The translations under genes were made by a program, and so were the position numbers. Shown piece after piece: positions 27,562 through 36,596 of a stretch of DNA of 64,000 nt. Every line of letters starts with the position of its first letter. The stretch's first letter is position 1. Origin of the DNA: an uncultured Polaribacter sp. (GTDB lineage Bacteria > Bacteroidota > Bacteroidia > Flavobacteriales > Flavobacteriaceae); the NCBI RefSeq assembly GCF_947500975.1, contig NZ_CANMUE010000005.1, forward strand, positions 168,748-232,747, given 5' to 3'. Below the pieces are notes generated by a model. That model was not told the DNA's origin. It saw nothing but the letters and a program-made list of their open reading frames with translations, and did not search any database.

Positions 27562-28692
27562 ATGAAATTCGATTTAAAACTTACTGACCCAAAAAGTCAA
27601 GCCAGAGCAGGAGTTATAACTACTGACCACGGTGTAATAGAAACACCAATTTTTATGCCTGTAGGTACTGTAGGTACTGTAAAAGGGGTGCATCAAACAG
27701 AACTAAAAAATGAGATAAATCCTGATATAATTTTAGGAAACACATATCATTTATATTTACGACCTAAATTAGATATTTTAGAAAAGGCTGGTGGTTTGCA
27801 CAAGTTTATGAATTGGGATCGCAATATTTTAACAGATTCTGGAGGGTATCAGGTATATTCTTTATCAGGCAGAAGAAAAATAAACGAAGAAGGTGTAAAA
27901 TTTAAAAGTCATATAGATGGTTCTATGCATTTTTTTACTCCAGAAAATGTCATGGAAACGCAACGGACAATTGGTGCAGATATAATCATGGCTTTTGATG
28001 AATGTACACCATATCCTTGTGATTATAATTACGCAAAACGATCTATGCATATGACACATAGATGGTTAGATAGGTGTATAAAACATTTACAAAAAGTACC
28101 TTTTAAATATGGTTATGAACAAACGTTTATGCCAATTGTGCAAGGAAGTACTTATAAAGATTTAAGAAAACAATCTGCAGAATATATTGCAAACTCAAAT
28201 CAACAAGCAAATGCAATTGGAGGTCTTTCTGTAGGAGAACCTGCGGAAGAAATGTATGCAATGACTGAGGTGGTAACAGCAATTTTACCTGAAGATAAAC
28301 CTCGATATTTAATGGGAGTTGGAACGCCAATTAATATACTAGAGAATATTGCTTTAGGTATTGATATGTTTGATTGTGTAATGCCAACTAGAAATGCCAG
28401 AAATGGAATGTTGTTTACTGCACATGGGAGTATAAATATCAAAAATAAAAAGTGGGAAGATGATTTTTCTCCTATTGATGAAATGGGAATTACTTGGGTA
28501 GATACCATGTATTCGAAAGCATATTTACGTCATTTATTTGCAGCCAAAGAAATGTTAGGTAAACAAATTGCATCTATACATAATTTAGGGTTTTATGTTT
28601 GGTTAACAAGGGAAGCACGAAAACATATTTTAGCTGGAGATTTTAGAGAATGGAAAGATAAAATGGTAAAACAAATGGATAAAAGGTTGTAA
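27562..28692 (+). CDS. tgt: Queuine/preQ1 tRNA-ribosyltransferase without zinc-site cysteines
   Basis: 376 residues from ATG 27562, close to the family's usual 375. It shows the catalytic-site motifs LTDSGGYQVYSLS, IMAFDECTPYP, GGLSVGEPAEEMY and GVGTPINILENIALGIDMFD. The enzyme swaps guanine at wobble position 34 of certain tRNAs for a queuosine precursor. The usual zinc motif near the C-terminus (CxCxxC before YSRAYLxHL) is absent: the region reads DEMGITWVDTMYSKAYLRHL. The alternative TTG start at 27553 lies inside the promoter box. It stands in a run of plus-strand genes with its own promoter. Confidence 0.94.
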   Translation: MKFDLKLTDPKSQARAGVITTDHGVIETPIFMPVGTVGTVKGVHQTELKNEINPDIILGNTYHLYLRPKLDILEKAGGLHKFMNWDRNILTDSGGYQVYSLSGRRKINEEGVKFKSHIDGSMHFFTPENVMETQRTIGADIIMAFDECTPYPCDYNYAKRSMHMTHRWLDRCIKHLQKVPFKYGYEQTFMPIVQGSTYKDLRKQSAEYIANSNQQANAIGGLSVGEPAEEMYAMTEVVTAILPEDKPRYLMGVGTPINILENIALGIDMFDCVMPTRNARNGMLFTAHGSINIKNKKWEDDFSPIDEMGITWVDTMYSKAYLRHLFAAKEMLGKQIASIHNLGFYVWLTREARKHILAGDFREWKDKMVKQMDKRL

Positions 28693-28702
28693 AATTTTTT
28701 GT

Positions 28703-28718
28703 TTCTGCGGAAGCAGAA
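28703..28718 (+). repeat. TTCTGC-GGAA-GCAGAA hairpin after tgt
   Basis: A perfect 6-bp stem with a GGAA (GNRA) tetraloop starts 10 bases after the tgt stop and is followed by GGGATTTT. It resembles the apical stem of the intergenic elements at 216-300 and 59658-59806, and could be a decayed copy. Confidence 0.6.
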
Positions 28719-28770
28719 GGGATTTTAAATTTTAAAGAGTTAATTTTAAATATTAAATAAAGCTAGGCTT

Positions 28771-29862
28771 TTGAAAATTATTGATTGGTACATATTAAAA
28801 AGATTTTTGGTGACATTTTTGTTTACCTTATTGATATTGATTCCAATAGCAATTGCCATTGATATTTCTGAAAAAATAGATAATTTTTTAGAACATGCAG
28901 ATTTAGGGTTTTATCAAGTTGTAGATGAGTATTATAAAAATTTTATAATATATTACTCAAACACATTTATGCCTTTGGCGTTGTTTATTGCAGTAATTTT
29001 ATTTACATCTAAGCTTTCTAATAATACAGAAATTATTGCTATTAATAATGCAAAAGTCTCTTTCACTAGGTTTTTATATCCTTATTTTATTGGTGCAACT
29101 TTAATTACAATTTTATCATTATTGATGAATCATTTTGTGGTGCCAAGTAGTAGTAAAACTAGAAAAAAGTTCGAAAGAGAGTACATTAATCACAAAAGAC
29201 TAAAAAACGAACTAAAATATGTAAGAGATTTTAGTTTACAATTAACAGACAGCACTTATATTTTTATTCGAAATTTTGATACAGAAAATAATATAGGTTA
29301 TGATTTTACTTCAGAAACTTATGATGGATTAGAATTAAAATCAAAATTAGTATCAAACAGGATAAAGTTTAATAAAAAGGATTCTGTTTTTACTTTAAGT
29401 AATTGGAGAAGAAGACAAATTTATAGCAATAGGGATAGTATATTTTCTGGTACAAAAATAGATACATTATTAAATTTTACCCCAAAAGATTTAATTTATA
29501 AATCAGCTTTATCTCAAGAAATGCCTTCTGATGAATTATTAAGTTTTATAGATTTATCAAGAAAAAGAGGTGTGAAAAACTTAAATGCGTATTTAGTAGA
29601 GTTTCATAAAAGAACAAGTTTACCATTGGCTTCCTACATTTTAACTATTATTGCTGTAGCATTGGCTTTTAGAAAGCGTAGAGGAGGTACAGGGATTAAT
29701 TTGGCGATAGGAATTGGAATTATGTTTATTTACATTTTTCTAATGAAGATTTCTGAAGTTTTAGGGGCAGTTGCAGGTGTAAGTTCACTTTTATATGTTT
29801 GGATGCCAAATTTAGTTTTTGGCTGTTTGGCAATTTATCTCTATTACAATGCAAGAAAGTAA
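28771..29862 (+). CDS. LptF/LptG family permease (LPS transport)
   Basis: 363 residues from TTG 28771. The YjgP/YjgQ pattern is clear: IIDWYILKRFLVTFLFTLL at the start, three N-terminal transmembrane helices, a central periplasmic domain (about 130-260) and three C-terminal helices with RTSLPLASYILTIIAVALAF. LptF and LptG pair with the LptB ATPase to extract lipopolysaccharide from the inner membrane. Which of the two it is cannot be decided. The stop overlaps the following transporter gene by 14 bases. Confidence 0.9.
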   Translation: MKIIDWYILKRFLVTFLFTLLILIPIAIAIDISEKIDNFLEHADLGFYQVVDEYYKNFIIYYSNTFMPLALFIAVILFTSKLSNNTEIIAINNAKVSFTRFLYPYFIGATLITILSLLMNHFVVPSSSKTRKKFEREYINHKRLKNELKYVRDFSLQLTDSTYIFIRNFDTENNIGYDFTSETYDGLELKSKLVSNRIKFNKKDSVFTLSNWRRRQIYSNRDSIFSGTKIDTLLNFTPKDLIYKSALSQEMPSDELLSFIDLSRKRGVKNLNAYLVEFHKRTSLPLASYILTIIAVALAFRKRRGGTGINLAIGIGIMFIYIFLMKISEVLGAVAGVSSLLYVWMPNLVFGCLAIYLYYNARK

Positions 29863-30763
29863 ATTAAAAAACTATTTTTTACTTCATTTTATTGTTTTTA
29901 TTTGGGGGTTTACTGCAATTCTAGGTGCATTAATTACAGTTGAAGCAATTCCTTTAGTTTTCTTTAGGATGAGTTTTGCAGTAGTATTTATTTCGATTTA
30001 TTTTATTTTCAAAAAGAAAAGTTTTATTATTGATAAAAAAGGCTTAGTAAAATTTTTATTTACTGGTATTATAATAGCACTACATTGGATTTTCTTTTTC
30101 AAAGCCATAAAAACCTCTAACGTATCTATTGCACTGGTTACCATGAGTACAGGTGCTTTTTTTACATCTTTAATAGAACCTTTTTTTTTTAAAAGGAAAA
30201 TTAATTTTTTAGAAATGTTTTTTGGATTAATGGTAATAGTAGGTTTATATGTTATTTTTAATTTTGAAACCCAATATAGATTAGGTATTATTTATGCATT
30301 AATTTCATCGTTTTTTGGTGCGTTATTTTCTGTTTTAAACGGACTCTTTGTTAAGAAATATGATGAACATAGAATCTCATTATATCAACTTTTTTTTGGC
30401 GCTTTATTTGTAACAATTTACCTTTTTATCAATCAGAATTTTTCAGTATCTTTTTTTAGTTTATCAAAAACAGATTGGTTTTACTTATTAGTTTTAAGTA
30501 GTATTTGTACTGCTTATGCCTTTGTTTCATCAGTAAAGGTGATGAAATTTTTATCGCCTTATACAGTAATGCTAACCATTAATTTAGAACCTATTTATGC
30601 AATAATATTAGCGTTGTTAATTTTTGGAGAAAAAGAAAAAATGAACCCTGAATTTTATCTAGGTACTTTTATTGTTTTATTGGTTGTATTGTTAAATGGG
30701 GTTGTTAAAAATAAAGATTATTTAAAGCAAAGAATACAACAAAGATTAAAAGCAAAAAAGTAA
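29849..30763 (+). CDS. DMT superfamily (EamA) transporter
   Basis: 304 residues from ATG 29849, giving MQESKLKNYFLLHF; an upstream in-frame start would run deeper into the permease gene. There are ten hydrophobic helices in two EamA repeats, the first starting WGFTAILGALI and the second IIYALISSFFGALFSVLNG. Family members export or import amino acids and metabolites; the substrate is unknown. It overlaps the LptF/G gene by 14 bases, so the two are translationally coupled. The C-terminus is lysine/arginine-rich, consistent with a cytoplasmic end. Confidence 0.9.
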   Translation: MQESKLKNYFLLHFIVFIWGFTAILGALITVEAIPLVFFRMSFAVVFISIYFIFKKKSFIIDKKGLVKFLFTGIIIALHWIFFFKAIKTSNVSIALVTMSTGAFFTSLIEPFFFKRKINFLEMFFGLMVIVGLYVIFNFETQYRLGIIYALISSFFGALFSVLNGLFVKKYDEHRISLYQLFFGALFVTIYLFINQNFSVSFFSLSKTDWFYLLVLSSICTAYAFVSSVKVMKFLSPYTVMLTINLEPIYAIILALLIFGEKEKMNPEFYLGTFIVLLVVLLNGVVKNKDYLKQRIQQRLKAKK

Positions 30764-30794
30764 ATCAAATTTACTATAAAAAGTAATTTTTATG

Positions 30795-30802
30795 TATGTT
30801 TG
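30795..30802 (+). promoter_or_regulatory. accA promoter -7 box
   Basis: TATGTTTG matches TAnnTTTG. It contains the TTG at 30800 that could be mistaken for a start codon. Confidence 0.65.
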
Positions 30803-30835
30803 TTAATAGGAAAACTAAGACCAAATTATTACAAA

Positions 30836-31789
30836 ATGGAATATTTAGATTTTGAAATGCCAATAAAAGAGCTAAAAGATCAGCTAGAAAAGTGTCAGAT
30901 TATTGGTAAAGAAAGTGATGTTGATGTTACTGCAACTTGTAAGAAAATAGAAAAAAAACTAGCAACTGCTAGAAAAGATATCTATAAAAATTTAACTCCT
31001 TGGCAAAGAGTTCAATTATCCAGGCACCCAAACAGGCCTTATACTTTAGATTATATTAAAGCTATTTGTGGAGATACATTTATGGAACTTCATGGAGATA
31101 GAAATGTAAAAGATGACAAAGCAATGATTGGAGGGTTGGGTAAAATTGGAGATCAATCATTTATGTTTATAGGTCAGCAAAAAGGATACAATACAAAAAC
31201 ACGCCAATATAGAAACTTTGGTATGGCAAATCCTGAAGGATACAGAAAGGCTCTGCGTTTAATGAAAATGGCAGAAAAATTTGGTATTCCTGTGGTTACT
31301 TTGGTAGATACCCCAGGAGCTTATCCTGGCTTAGAAGCAGAAGAGCGTGGGCAAGGTGAAGCAATTGCTAGAAATATTTTAGAAATGACTCGTTTAAAAA
31401 CTCCGATTATATCAATTGTTATTGGTGAAGGAGCCTCTGGTGGTGCTATTGGAATAGGAGTAGGAGATAAGGTGTATATGATGGAAAATACTTGGTATAC
31501 AGTTATTTCTCCAGAGTCTTGTTCTTCTATTTTATGGAGAAGTTGGGAGTTTAAAGAGCAAGCAGCTGAAGCATTAAAATTAACAGGGTCAGATATGAAA
31601 AGACTAAAGTTAATTGATGCTATAATTAAAGAGCCAATAGGTGGAGCACATTCTGATAGAGAAGGGGCTTTTAAGGCTGTAAAAGAACAAATTATCGCTG
31701 CTTTTGAAGAATTAAAAGATTTGTCTGATTCTGATTTGGTTTTATCAAGGATGGAAAAATACGCTAATATGGGAGTTTACAAAGAATAG
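30836..31789 (+). CDS. accA: Acetyl-CoA carboxylase carboxyltransferase subunit alpha
   Basis: 317 residues from ATG 30836 ([13 protein letters not shown]), matching the usual 315-320. Motifs are [12 protein letters not shown], the crotonase-fold core [20 protein letters not shown] and [15 protein letters not shown], then [11 protein letters not shown]. With AccD it transfers the carboxyl group from biotin to acetyl-CoA, giving malonyl-CoA for fatty-acid synthesis. AccD is not in the window. A -7 box at 30795 and a bidirectional terminator at 31815 suggest a single-gene transcript. Confidence 0.97.
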   Translation: MEYLDFEMPIKELKDQLEKCQIIGKESDVDVTATCKKIEKKLATARKDIYKNLTPWQRVQLSRHPNRPYTLDYIKAICGDTFMELHGDRNVKDDKAMIGGLGKIGDQSFMFIGQQKGYNTKTRQYRNFGMANPEGYRKALRLMKMAEKFGIPVVTLVDTPGAYPGLEAEERGQGEAIARNILEMTRLKTPIISIVIGEGASGGAIGIGVGDKVYMMENTWYTVISPESCSSILWRSWEFKEQAAEALKLTGSDMKRLKLIDAIIKEPIGGAHSDREGAFKAVKEQIIAAFEELKDLSDSDLVLSRMEKYANMGVYKE

Positions 31790-31814
31790 TGTAAATTCTT
31801 AAAAAAAATAATAT

Positions 31815-31849
31815 AAAAAAAGGAAATTCATTTTATGAATTTCCTTTTT
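31815..31849. terminator. Bidirectional terminator between accA and the TlpA-like gene
   Basis: AAAAAAGGAAATTCAT (31815-31830) pairs perfectly with its complement (31834-31849) around loop TTT. It has T runs in both directions, so it serves the two convergent genes. Confidence 0.95.
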
Positions 31850-31917
31850 TGTTTTTTACAATAGAATTGTTAGCTGTAATTAATTTAACCTTTATCGAAC
31901 TTTTATTTATATTTTTT

Positions 31918-32946
31918 TTAAATACCTAAAGAAGCAAATAACTTTTTTAATCTTGGTTCTGAAGGGCGAGGAGCATTTGCATTTACAATTTTTCCTTCTG
32001 TATCAATTAATATAAACCTTGGAATACTGGTTATTTTATACGCTTGTTGAAAAGAATAATCTTGACCAGACCATAATTGAGTGCCTCCCATATTTTTGTT
32101 TTTTACAAAATTTCTCCATTTTTTTTCCGCAGCTTCCCATGATCCACCATTTCTGGTATACTCATCAGTAGAAATACTTACAAACTCAATATTTTTACCG
32201 TGATACTCTTTTTCTAACTTTTCTAAATAGGGTATTTGTTGTATACAAGGACCGCACCAAGTTGCCCAAATATCAATATATACAAACTTTCCTTTAAATG
32301 ATTCTAAAGATTTTGTGCCTCCTTTAATATCGATGTAATTTTCAAATTTAGGTGAAGGTTGTCCCTTTCCCATTATTTTATTTTGAGAATATGCATTCTC
32401 AAAATAAGTTACTAATTGTTCATTTTGTTGTTTTGCAGTACTGTATAGGGTACTATCAATATTAGAGTAAGAATTTAGTATACTATCATATTCAAATTTT
32501 ATTTCATCAATTTTTTTTCTGAATGTAGCTTCCTCTAAATTTAATATTTCTTGAGGGTCTCCCATTTTTTGACTTTTTTCTATTTGAGCAAGAATAAAAT
32601 TACTATTTTCAGATCCAAAACCAGAGAATTTAAAGCTTTTCATAGAATTACCAGCATCTCCTTTTAAAACAATATCATAACCATTTTTTAAATAAATTGG
32701 AGCTCTTCTATTGGGGCTTGTTTCAAATGAATAAACTGCAGCTTTCTCAACTTTTAAAGTGTCTTTAAATGATCCATCATCATTAATTTTTATTGTTTTA
32801 ACAATACCTTTTCTACTCATAATTGAAATGATAGAATCTTTATTGTTTTCTAATTTTCCAGATAAGGTAAGGTATTCTTTTGGGTGTTCTTCTTTACAAG
32901 AAACCATTATTAACAAACCAAATAGTAATGTGATAATTTTTTTCAT
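31918..32946 (-). CDS. TlpA-like thioredoxin-fold lipoprotein with DUF4369-type N-domain
   Basis: 342 residues. A lipoprotein signal (TLLFGLLIMVSC, Cys17) is followed by a beta-rich N-terminal domain resembling DUF4369 (about 20-110), a helical linker, and a C-terminal AhpC/TSA-Redoxin domain with WATWCGPCIQQIPYLEKL (CGPC active site) and ITSIPRFILIDTEGKI. It should act as a periplasmic thiol-disulfide reductase, in cytochrome c maturation or stress. Single gene, with a TATATTTG box at 32978-32971. Confidence 0.9.
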   Translation of the reverse strand: MKKIITLLFGLLIMVSCKEEHPKEYLTLSGKLENNKDSIISIMSRKGIVKTIKINDDGSFKDTLKVEKAAVYSFETSPNRRAPIYLKNGYDIVLKGDAGNSMKSFKFSGFGSENSNFILAQIEKSQKMGDPQEILNLEEATFRKKIDEIKFEYDSILNSYSNIDSTLYSTAKQQNEQLVTYFENAYSQNKIMGKGQPSPKFENYIDIKGGTKSLESFKGKFVYIDIWATWCGPCIQQIPYLEKLEKEYHGKNIEFVSISTDEYTRNGGSWEAAEKKWRNFVKNKNMGGTQLWSGQDYSFQQAYKITSIPRFILIDTEGKIVNANAPRPSEPRLKKLFASLGI

Positions 32947-32970
32947 TTTTTAAAAATTTCAAATTTTTAG

Positions 32971-32978
32971 CAAATATA
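32971..32978 (-). promoter_or_regulatory. Promoter -7 box of the TlpA-like gene
   Basis: The minus strand reads TATATTTG, matching TAnnTTTG, 24 bases before the ATG at 32946. Confidence 0.65.
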
Positions 32979-33063
32979 GAGTTTATATTAGATAAAAATA
33001 CTTTAAAAAACTTATGTAAATAGCCGTTAGTTTACACATTTGATAAAAAAATAAGATATAAAT

Positions 33064-33614
33064 ATGAGTTTAATTCATTTTATAGATGCTTCACCATTTG
33101 ATTTAAATAAAATTCAAGAAATTATTTTTTCTGGTTTAAAGGTTAGCTTATCTGAATCAGCAATTCAAAAAAATAAAATTGTATAGCCTTTTTAAATGAA
33201 AAAACGAAATCTATTTCGAAGCCAATTTATGGAATTAATACATTATGTGAGAGCTCATAATGGGCAAATTAAACTGTAGAAAGAACTAAAGATTTCTTAG
33301 CAAATAGAGGGTTATTTGTTTAAGCAAAACAATATGTACAAGATCCGTATTCTTTTAGGTGTATACCTCAAGTTCCTGGAGTAACAAAAGATACCATTAA
33401 GTTTGCTACCAAGAATTTTTTTGCTGAAATAAATTCAGTTGCAAATAATCCTAATATTTTTGTGGAGGATGACGAAATTATTTCTTGAGGAAATTTTCAT
33501 GGACAACCTATAGCTTTAGGATTAGATTTTTTTTTAGCAATTGTCTTATCAGAATTAGGAAATATATCAGAAAGAAGAACGTATCAGTTAGTTTCTGATC
33601 ACAGATATTATTAG
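33064..33614 (+). pseudogene. hutH: Histidine ammonia-lyase relic (hutH, internally deleted)
   Basis: Three pieces of HutH can be read. The N-terminus (MSLIHFIDASPFDLNKIQEI) ends at a TAG at 33184. A frame-shifted piece has TKSISKPIYGINT, matching the substrate-site loop. From about 33334 there is QDPYSFRCIPQVPGVTKDTI and the sequence up to [10 protein letters not shown], broken by a TGA in the IISGGNFHGQP region (33487). The segment between residues of about 60 and 275, including the Ala-Ser-Gly triad that forms the MIO cofactor, is missing. The gene cannot make a working enzyme. It ends 5 bases from the truncated sigma-factor gene. Confidence 0.88.
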
Positions 33615-33618
33615 TTTC

Positions 33619-33882
33619 CTATTCTGGAATTTCTAAATCATTTATTGATAAGTTTTTATTGTTTCCTTTTCTGAAGTAATCAACAATGGTATTTCTTGTA
33701 ATTTGATAAACCCAAGATGTTAGTTTTGAAGTATGTTTTAGTTGATGGATTTTAGTTTGAACTTTTAAGAAAACTTCTTGATGAATATCTTTTGAAGCTT
33801 TTACATCTTTTGTTTTTCCTAAGATGAACTTATAAAACTCTTCATTAAGGTCAATCCAAATAGTATTAATTTCAGTTTTCAC
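33619..33882 (-). pseudogene. Truncated ECF/SigZ-like sigma factor (region 2 only)
   Basis: 87 residues from a GTG start at 33882. The sequence from NEEFYKFILGKTKDV through QEVFLKVQTKIHQLKHTSKL and SWVYQITRNTIVDYFRK matches sigma-70 region 2 of SigZ-type ECF factors, which normally run about 180 residues. Region 4, which binds the -35 element, is missing: the frame stops soon after the region 2 helix at 33619. It lies nose to nose with the hutH relic, so one deletion may have damaged both. A short product could still be made, so loss of function is likely but not certain. Confidence 0.8.
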
Positions 33883-33956
33883 TTAGGTTATTTTTTTACG
33901 ATTAGTTTTATGGTTTAACATTAATGTAGTAAAATAATTTTTATAAGAAATTAATT

Positions 33957-34793
33957 TTATAAAGTGTTAGGTATTGTTATTTTAAATATTTCTTCTGCTT
34001 TTTTAAAATCGACTCCTAACTCTCCTTTCCATCCAGCAAGCGGCATTACAATGTCAGATTTAAAAGGCTGTTTATCAAATTTTTTATTGCTAGGTAAAAT
34101 TTCTGTTACAGCTAAGGTTTGCAATATTCCATATCGTTTATATTTATCTGTTTTTGGAAGTATTTTTTCTTTTCCAATCCGTTTTTCTAATTTTCCAGGG
34201 GTTTCATTTTCTGGTGCATTTGCAATAACTTTAAGAAGCTTTATAAGTCGGTCTTTATCAGATTTTAAAATTTCAGGTTCTGGGTAGTTAATTATTTCAT
34301 TCAACTCTAATGCAAATGTTTCAGGAAATTCATTCCAAGAATGTCCAATATGATAAGTATATAATTGGTGGGTAATGTCGTATGATTTTTTATCAGGAAG
34401 TCCACAAGAACACCAATTTGTATCTCTATATTCTGTTACCTGATTGTAATCGTGTTTTTTTAAGTCCTTTATAAACCAGTAGCTCATAAGACTTTGCCTA
34501 AATCTAGATTCTCCTGACAATCCTTTTAGAAATAATTTTGTTACAAATTCTATATTTATTTTTGGATGTTTTCTTATTGCTATCAAATCTGATAAAAAGT
34601 CATTATGATTTTTTTGTTCAATTAGATTTGGAATAAGGTTGTTCTTTTTTAAAGTTTGAATTTGTTCGTCTGTTAGGAAATCAGTTTTAAAAGGAAATAA
34701 ACCATACTTATAAAAAGTTTCTTTATCATCATAATTTGTGTTTGTATGATGATAAACTTTATTTAAAATTTGTATGGCTTTTGTTTTGTTCAT
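33957..34793 (-). CDS. Hypothetical protein with CSCG motif
   Basis: 278 residues, soluble, not recognised. It has no signal peptide or membrane segment. Notable segments are HHTNTNYDDKETFYKYGLFP, SRFRQSLMSYWFIKDL, NWCSCGLPD (two cysteines that could bind metal) and GWKGELGVDFKKAEEIFKI near the end. It sits alone between the damaged sigma-factor gene and the pyruvate dehydrogenase operon. The ORF is long, intact and has normal local codon use, so it is likely expressed. No function is proposed. Confidence 0.75.
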   Translation of the reverse strand: MNKTKAIQILNKVYHHTNTNYDDKETFYKYGLFPFKTDFLTDEQIQTLKKNNLIPNLIEQKNHNDFLSDLIAIRKHPKINIEFVTKLFLKGLSGESRFRQSLMSYWFIKDLKKHDYNQVTEYRDTNWCSCGLPDKKSYDITHQLYTYHIGHSWNEFPETFALELNEIINYPEPEILKSDKDRLIKLLKVIANAPENETPGKLEKRIGKEKILPKTDKYKRYGILQTLAVTEILPSNKKFDKQPFKSDIVMPLAGWKGELGVDFKKAEEIFKITIPNTL

Positions 34794-34912
34794 CTAATTA
34801 TAGCAATCGTTAACATGAATATATTATATTTTTAATACCCATAGTTAGCTAAGTTATATTTTTTTGAGCAGAAAGTCAAATGAATATAAACTAGTAAACA
34901 TTTTTTTATAAA

Positions 34913-34946
34913 AAAAAATCCTAAACCATAAGGTTTAGGATTTTTA
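34913..34946 (-). terminator. Terminator of the pyruvate dehydrogenase operon
   Basis: AATCCTAAACC and GGTTTAGGATT form an 11-bp stem (extended by A-T pairs) around loop ATAA. On the minus strand a long T run follows, 28 bases beyond the E2 stop. Confidence 0.93.
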
Positions 34947-34973
34947 AAATGTATAAAATATATTATAGAAAAA

Positions 34974-36593
34974 CTATGCTAACATTGTAACAGGGTTTTC
35001 AATAAATGTTTTTAAAGTTTGTAAAAATTGAGCTCCAACTGCACCATCAACAGTTCTGTGATCGCAAGTTAAAGTTAAATTCATAGTGTTACCTACAACT
35101 ATTTGCCCGTTTTTAACAACTGGTTTTTCAACAATTGCACCTACAGATAAAATTGCAGAATTTGGTTGATTGATAATTGAAGTAAAATTATCAATACCAA
35201 ACATACCTAAATTAGAAACAGTAAATGTACTCCCTTGCATTTCTGCTGGAGAAATTTTCTTGTTTCTAGCTTTTCCAGCTAAATCTCTAACACCAGCTCC
35301 AATTTGAGTTAAGCTCAATGTATTTGTGTGTTTTATTACAGGTACTAATAAACCATCATCTACAGCTACAGCAACACCAACGTGAATATGACTATGGTAA
35401 ACTGTATTTGCATCTGTCCAAGATGTATTTACTTGTGGATGTTTTTGTAAAGCCATTGCACATGCTTTTACAACCATATCGTTAAATGATACTTTTACAT
35501 CAGGTATTGCATTGATTGTTTTTCTAGAAGCCATTGCATTATCCATATCCACTTCAATATTTAAACTGAAATCTGGAGCAGAAAACTTAGAGTTTCCTAA
35601 AGATTTTGCAATTGCTTTACGCATTTGTGAATTTTTAACTTCTTCTGATTTTTCTTCACCTACAGCAACAAAATTTGCAGAAGGAGTAGAAGTAGAGCCT
35701 TGAGATGCTTCAACAGTTTTTGTAGAAGGAGTGTAGTTTTCTACATCTTTTTTTATGATTCTTCCGTTTTCACCAGAACCAGTAATATCTGCTAAATTAA
35801 TTCCTTTATCAGAAGCTATTTTTTTAGCTAAAGGAGATGCAAAAATTCGCCCACCAGAATTGTTAGTAGTTGTATTTGCTGTTGAAGTTTTTATTTCTTC
35901 AACAATTTTTTCTTCTTTTTTAGTTTCTTTCTTCTCGCTCGAAGAATCAACAGTAGCAGTTGCTGCTCCTCCATTGGCAACAATTGCAGAAACATCTGTT
36001 CCAGCAGGGCCAATAATAGTTAATAAACTATCTACAGGTGCAGTTTCTCCTTCTTGAACACCAATATATAAAATGGTACCTTCATAGAAGCATTCAAATT
36101 CCATTGTAGCTTTGTCAGTTTCAATTTCAGCAAGCATATCACCTTCTTCAACTACATCACCAACATTTTTTAACCAGGTTGCAATAGTACCATCAGTCAT
36201 GGTATCACTTAAACGAGGCATTGTTATTACTTGTACTCCTGCAGGAATTTCAACAGCAGCAGCAGAATCTGTAGTTTTTTCTTCAATAACTTCTTCTTTA
36301 ACTTCAGTTGTTGTAGCTTGGGTGTTACCGCTTAAAATATCAGAAATGTCTTCACCTTCTTCACCAATAACAGCTAATAAAACATCAACAGGTGAAGTTT
36401 CACCTTCTTGAATACCTATATGTAATAAAGTTCCTTCATGAAAGGACTCAAATTCCATAGTTGCTTTATCAGTTTCTATTTCTGCTAAGATATCACCTTC
36501 TTCAATTTTATCTCCAACATTCTTTAACCATTTTGCCACAACACCTTCTTCCATAGTGTCGCTTAAACGAGGCATATTTATAATTGTAGCCAT
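34974..36593 (-). CDS. Pyruvate dehydrogenase E2, dihydrolipoamide acetyltransferase with two lipoyl domains
   Basis: 539 residues. Two lipoyl domains occur at about 1-80 and 120-200, each with IETDKATMEFE whose Lys carries lipoate. A proline/alanine/threonine-rich linker leads to the E3-binding domain (about 255-295, RIFASPLAKKIASDKGI) and then the catalytic domain (about 325-539), ending with the active-site DHRTVDGAVGAQFL. It transfers the acetyl group from E1 to CoA in the pyruvate dehydrogenase complex. The start lies 3 bases after the E1-alpha stop. The E1-beta gene is not adjacent. Confidence 0.95.
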   Translation of the reverse strand: MATIINMPRLSDTMEEGVVAKWLKNVGDKIEEGDILAEIETDKATMEFESFHEGTLLHIGIQEGETSPVDVLLAVIGEEGEDISDILSGNTQATTTEVKEEVIEEKTTDSAAAVEIPAGVQVITMPRLSDTMTDGTIATWLKNVGDVVEEGDMLAEIETDKATMEFECFYEGTILYIGVQEGETAPVDSLLTIIGPAGTDVSAIVANGGAATATVDSSSEKKETKKEEKIVEEIKTSTANTTTNNSGGRIFASPLAKKIASDKGINLADITGSGENGRIIKKDVENYTPSTKTVEASQGSTSTPSANFVAVGEEKSEEVKNSQMRKAIAKSLGNSKFSAPDFSLNIEVDMDNAMASRKTINAIPDVKVSFNDMVVKACAMALQKHPQVNTSWTDANTVYHSHIHVGVAVAVDDGLLVPVIKHTNTLSLTQIGAGVRDLAGKARNKKISPAEMQGSTFTVSNLGMFGIDNFTSIINQPNSAILSVGAIVEKPVVKNGQIVVGNTMNLTLTCDHRTVDGAVGAQFLQTLKTFIENPVTMLA

Positions 36594-36596
36594 ATC

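Noticed and set aside
30800..30835. Longer accA start
   Set aside because: The TTG sits in the TATGTTTG promoter box and the extra 12 residues are not family-like.
33957..34793. CSCG-motif protein as toxin or immunity protein
   Set aside because: No partner gene, secretion signal or recognisable toxin or immunity motif.
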